Shown piece by piece: positions 60,905 through 64,000 of a stretch of DNA of 64,000 bases (positions are counted from its first letter, which is position 1; each line of letters opens with the position of its first letter). The notes under the pieces are model-generated. The model was not told the DNA's origin, searched no databases, and saw nothing but the letters and a program-made list of their open reading frames with translations. Origin of the DNA: Gemmatimonadota bacterium (lineage in GTDB: Bacteria > Gemmatimonadota > Gemmatimonadetes > Gemmatimonadales > Gemmatimonadaceae); NCBI GenBank assembly GCA_003134685.1, contig PLCA01000002.1:273966-337965 (forward strand), written 5' to 3'. The position numbers and the translations under genes are program-made.

Positions 60905-62421
60905 TTCAAACCGCAAGCGTGAGTGCGCTCCTCCAGGTCGCTTTACCGAATGCCGCTCGACCCGCTGTCGTAGCAGTCGGCATTCTTTACTTCGCCGTGG
61001 TCCTCGGCATCAGCGTCTGGGCGGCGCGGAGAACACGAACAGCGAGAGATTTTTTTGTCGCCGGAAAGGGAATCGGGCTCGTCGCACTCACCGTTGCTTC
61101 GGTGTCGGTGTCCGTTTCCGGATTTGCATTCATCGGCGGCCCGGGGTTCATCTATGCCGTCGGCCTGGGCGCGATGTACATCGTGCTCCCCGCCGCCGTC
61201 ACGAATGTCATGGGTGCATGGGTGCTGGCGAAGCGCATGCGGCTGCTCGGTGAAGCTCGCGCTCTCATAACGATCCCCGACGCAATCGGCGCCCGTTATC
61301 GCTCGCGGGCCGCGCAGGGATTGTCGGCCGTCGCGATTCTGGTCGGGATCGTCGGATACATGGCGACGAACGCGTTGGCGATGGGAGTCGTGATCAATTC
61401 CATCTTTGGAGTGGGCCTCGGCTGGGGAATCTGGATCGGAATGGGTGTGACGCTCGCGTATTCCGCATCGGGCGGCATTCTCGCCGGCATTTACAACGAT
61501 GTCTTTCAGGGAACGCTGATGGCACTGGCATCTGTGCTGGTTTTCATTTTTGTGCTTCAATTCAGCGGCGGGCTTGGCGAAATCTCACGCACAATACTCG
61601 CGCACGACCCCACGTTTCTTGGCCCCTGGGGAAAGCTCACTCCACTGGCGGCGCTTTCATTCTTCTTCGTGTTTTCGATGGGCTCACTCGGCCAGCCGCA
61701 GGCTGTGCACAAATACTACATGCTGCGTGACCCTTTGCAGCTCAAATGGTATCCGCTGCTCAAGACACTGGGCCTGGTGCTGGTTCTATTGCTGTACTTC
61801 AGTGTGGGGGTGGGCGTGAAGTCATTCGTGCTGAGCGGTCGCCTGGCTCCGCTGGCGAGCCCCGACCAGGCGACGCCGGCTTTGCTGCTCAATGTGACGC
61901 CGATAATTCTCGCTGCGCTGGTATTCTCGGGCGTCGCGGCCGCGACCATGAGCGCGGCAAACTCATTCATAAATATTGGTGCCGCGGCGGTCACGCACGA
62001 TTTGCCGGTGGCTTTCGGCCGGCGCGTCAAAAACGAGCTGCGATGGGGAAGAGCCGTGACGGTTTTGATCGCCATCGCGGCCGCAATCACCGCGCAGCGA
62101 TCGGGGACGATGGTGGCATTCCTCGGGATTTTCGGATGGGGTTTGTTCGCCTCGACCCTGGTACCGGCGCTGGCGATTGGACTCAACTGGCAGGGCGCCA
62201 CGCGTGCGGGAGCGATGGCGTCGATCGCAACGGGACTGATCGTTACGCTGGCGCTCGAAACCGTTGCTTACTGGAAGGTCTTCACATTCCCCGCGGGCGT
62301 GACTGCGTCGGCGGTCGCAATGGTGTCTTCGTTTCTGGTGTTTTTCGTCGTGTCGTGGCTCACGCGACGCACCGCGCCGATGGAGATAGACCCCGATGTG
62401 AGGCTAGTGATGGAGCTCTGA
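60901..62421 (+). CDS. sodium:solute symporter (SSS family)
   Basis: A 506-residue transporter with about 13 membrane helices. SSS features are RRTRTARDFFVAGKGIGLVA after the first helix, SVSVSVSGFAFIGGPGFIYA, TIPDAIGARYRSRAAQGLSA, and GGILAGIYNDVFQGTLMALA. A core Na+ site helix appears in FSGVAAATMSAANSFINIGA. The substrate cannot be read; monocarboxylates, sugars, amino acids or vitamins are possible. It overlaps the small membrane protein gene by four bases and belongs to the same rightward operon as the DUF969/DUF979/DUF2891 genes. Confidence 0.92.
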   Translation: MIQTASVSALLQVALPNAARPAVVAVGILYFAVVLGISVWAARRTRTARDFFVAGKGIGLVALTVASVSVSVSGFAFIGGPGFIYAVGLGAMYIVLPAAVTNVMGAWVLAKRMRLLGEARALITIPDAIGARYRSRAAQGLSAVAILVGIVGYMATNALAMGVVINSIFGVGLGWGIWIGMGVTLAYSASGGILAGIYNDVFQGTLMALASVLVFIFVLQFSGGLGEISRTILAHDPTFLGPWGKLTPLAALSFFFVFSMGSLGQPQAVHKYYMLRDPLQLKWYPLLKTLGLVLVLLLYFSVGVGVKSFVLSGRLAPLASPDQATPALLLNVTPIILAALVFSGVAAATMSAANSFINIGAAAVTHDLPVAFGRRVKNELRWGRAVTVLIAIAAAITAQRSGTMVAFLGIFGWGLFASTLVPALAIGLNWQGATRAGAMASIATGLIVTLALETVAYWKVFTFPAGVTASAVAMVSSFLVFFVVSWLTRRTAPMEIDPDVRLVMEL

Positions 62422-63819
62422 TCACTCCGTCGCGGACTTCTTCGCCTTTTGATTCTCCACCACACGGACGCTTTTGATGTTCACGAACTCGTGGATGCCG
62501 AACTCGCCGAGCTCGCGACCGAATCCCGAGTTCTTGACGCCGCCAAAGGGAAGCCGCGCGTCAGATACAACCATGCCGTTGATGAAGAGAAGCCCCGACT
62601 CGATCTCGGCGATGAGCTGATTGCGTTCGGCGTCGTCGCGGGTCCACGCCGCCGCGCCCAGTCCGAAGGTGGTGCCGTTGGCGATGCGGATCGCGTCGGC
62701 GAGATCCTTCGCCTTGAAGACCGACGCAACCGGCCCGAATAGCTCTTCGCTCGCCGCGGGCGCGCCGGGTGGGATGTCGGTGAGAACGGTCGGCGCGTAG
62801 AAGTATCCTTCGCGATCGAGTTTGTTTCCGCCCGTGGCAAGCTTTGCTCCTGCCGCGACAGATGCCTTCACTTGCTGATCGAGCTGGTCGCGGATCGCCG
62901 CCGTCGCCTGTGGTCCGAGCTCGGTCCTTTCATCCATCGGGTCCCCGATCCGCATCGCGGAAACACCCGCGACGAATCTCTTGAGGAATTCGTCGTAGAC
63001 CTTCTCGTGGACTATGAATCTCTTGGCGGCGATGCACGACTGGCCGTTGTTGATCATCCGTGCCGCCACCGCCGTCGACACCGCGTTTTCCAGATCCGCG
63101 CTCGGCATCACCACGAACGGGTCGCTGCCGCCGAGCTCGATGACAGACTTCTTGAGATTCTTGCCGGCGGCACTGGCGACCGATCGACCAGCTCCTTCGC
63201 TGCCGGTGAGTGTGACGGCGGCGACGCGACGGTCGGCGATGACTCCCTCAACCAGGTCTGAACCGATGAGGAGAGTCTGAAAAACGCCATCGGCGAATCC
63301 AGCGCGGCGAAAAATGTCTTCGATGGCCAGGGCGCACTGTGGAACGTTCGACGCGTGCTTGAGGGCGCCGACATTACCAGCCATGAGCGCCGGAGCCGCA
63401 AAACGGAAAACCTGCCAGAATGGAAAATTCCACGGCATGATTGCAAGCACGACTCCGATAGGCTGAAATGCGACCCAGCTCTTGCCGCCTTCCATCTCGA
63501 CAGGCCGGTCGGCGAGAAACCGCTCCGCGTTGTCGGCGTAGTAGCGGCACGCGGTCGCACATTTCTCTGCTTCGGCGATGGCGGCCTTGAGGGGCTTCCC
63601 CATCTCGAGCGTCATGAGCTGTCCGAGCTGGCGCGATTCCGCCGTCAGGATTGCGGCGGCCTTGCGCATGTGGGTCGCGCGGTCGGCGAAGGATGTGCGG
63701 CGGTGCTGGCGATACGCTGCCACACCTCGATCCAATGCCTCGCTGACTTTCGCCGCTGAGTACGCCTCGAAAGTGCGAATGGTCTTTCCGGTCGCGGGAT
63801 TCGTAGTCGATATGCTCAT
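62422..63819 (-). CDS. NAD(P)-dependent succinate-semialdehyde dehydrogenase
   Basis: About 465 residues from the ATG at 63819. Aldehyde dehydrogenase motifs are present: PIGVVLAIMPWNFPFWQVFR, the coenzyme-binding TLTGSEGAGRSVAS, the general base Glu in VIELGGSDPFVV, and the nucleophile Cys in NNGQSCIAAKRF. The start TTNPATGKTIRTFE and LFINGMVVSDARLPFGGVKN match the Sad/GabD-type succinate-semialdehyde dehydrogenases. It oxidises succinate semialdehyde to succinate in 4-aminobutyrate or related catabolism. It is convergent with the SSS symporter; the two coding regions abut with no gap, so no room exists for a separate terminator. Confidence 0.92.
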   Translation of the reverse strand: MSISTTNPATGKTIRTFEAYSAAKVSEALDRGVAAYRQHRRTSFADRATHMRKAAAILTAESRQLGQLMTLEMGKPLKAAIAEAEKCATACRYYADNAERFLADRPVEMEGGKSWVAFQPIGVVLAIMPWNFPFWQVFRFAAPALMAGNVGALKHASNVPQCALAIEDIFRRAGFADGVFQTLLIGSDLVEGVIADRRVAAVTLTGSEGAGRSVASAAGKNLKKSVIELGGSDPFVVMPSADLENAVSTAVAARMINNGQSCIAAKRFIVHEKVYDEFLKRFVAGVSAMRIGDPMDERTELGPQATAAIRDQLDQQVKASVAAGAKLATGGNKLDREGYFYAPTVLTDIPPGAPAASEELFGPVASVFKAKDLADAIRIANGTTFGLGAAAWTRDDAERNQLIAEIESGLLFINGMVVSDARLPFGGVKNSGFGRELGEFGIHEFVNIKSVRVVENQKAKKSATE

Positions 63820-63943
63820 GATCAAACGCTTCGCTTCACTTAGCGTGCCCGGGAATCACGTTCTGCGCGGTGACCGCAGAGGGAAGAGAGAAACAAGACG
63901 GCGAAGAACCGTTTGAGGCTCTTCTGATTTACATTGTTGTCCT

Positions 63944-64000
63944 ATGCCCAAGAACAAAGTCTGCGCACTGGTCCTTTCACTTTTCATGCTCGCCGCTTTC
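63944..64000 (+). CDS. start of an exported protein (5' end only)
   Basis: Nineteen codons are visible from the ATG at 63944 to the window edge: a Lys-containing N terminus (MPKNK) followed by a hydrophobic run (VCALVLSLFMLAAF), typical of a signal peptide or lipoprotein signal. Nothing can be said about the mature protein. The region 63826-63943 between it and the divergent dehydrogenase should contain both promoters. Confidence 0.6.
   Translation, partial: MPKNKVCALVLSLFMLAAF

Noticed and set aside
1-64000. CRISPR arrays, complete insertion sequences, rRNA genes, known defence operons
   Set aside because: I looked for regularly spaced repeats, transposase motifs, terminal inverted repeats and nuclease/helicase defence sets on both strands and found none that could be supported.

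Overview
The window is GC-rich chromosomal DNA from a Gram-negative bacterium. I infer Gemmatimonadota (Gemmatimonadales-like). Supporting signs are a Ser/Thr kinase fused to a TolB-type propeller, an exported DUF5916 protein, several secreted metallopeptidases and lipoproteins, MqnD of the futalosine menaquinone pathway, and histone-like basic proteins. This is an inference from gene content; no rRNA gene is present to prove it.

Layout. 1-1300: the end of a cold-shock gene, a short unknown protein and an outer-membrane barrel. 1353-7629: an arginine-biosynthesis locus with argR-argG-argH read leftwards and argC-argB-argD read rightwards, with ARG-box-like operators in front of argG and across the argC start codon. 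7700-14275: exported or lipoprotein hydrolases (alkaline-phosphatase fold, M28 peptidase), an Smr-like protein, a Crp/Fnr regulator and an alpha/beta hydrolase. 14303-21928: a histone H1-like protein, an MBL hydrolase with an aldo/keto reductase, an M1 aminopeptidase lipoprotein, a fatty-acid desaturase, a YggX-like protein and a GH3 lipoprotein. 22000-26990: an NrtR-like regulator with its own palindromic operator, a LigD (ligase-polymerase), a second cold-shock gene and a frameshifted lipoprotein pseudogene. 26991-33290: a CtpA-type protease, a chromosomal RPA-type replication-initiator homologue divergent from a cardiolipin synthase, a MerR-hydrolase pair and an acidic/AT-hook/lysine-rich DNA-binding candidate. 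33444-38245: a tightly overlapping unit of zinc-ribbon protein, mqnD, histidine kinase and HD-GYP response regulator. 38417-42156: divergent glutamine synthetases type III and type I. 42217-46822: small proteins, a GNAT enzyme, a propeller-phosphoesterase lipoprotein and a DUF4112 protein. 46834-48060: tRNA-Cys followed by a lower-GC accessory segment. 48109-57558: a methyltransferase, the kinase-propeller protein, a DUF1624 membrane protein, a threonine dehydratase and the DUF5916 protein. 57682-62421: a transport-like cluster (DUF969, DUF979, DUF2891, a small membrane protein, an SSS symporter). It is followed by a convergent succinate-semialdehyde dehydrogenase and the start of an exported protein.

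The clearest shared theme is nitrogen: arginine synthesis under ArgR, two glutamine synthetases, a threonine dehydratase and a putative 5-oxoproline-type transport operon. The most notable unexplained signals are perfect palindromes beside local regulators (ArgR, Crp/Fnr, NrtR, MerR), two promoters that appear to give leaderless mRNAs (argC, glnA), a possible pseudoknot upstream of the cold-shock gene, an orphan terminator that may end a small RNA, and the composite AT-hook/acidic/lysine-rich protein. I see no CRISPR array, no complete insertion sequence and no clearly recognisable new defence system.
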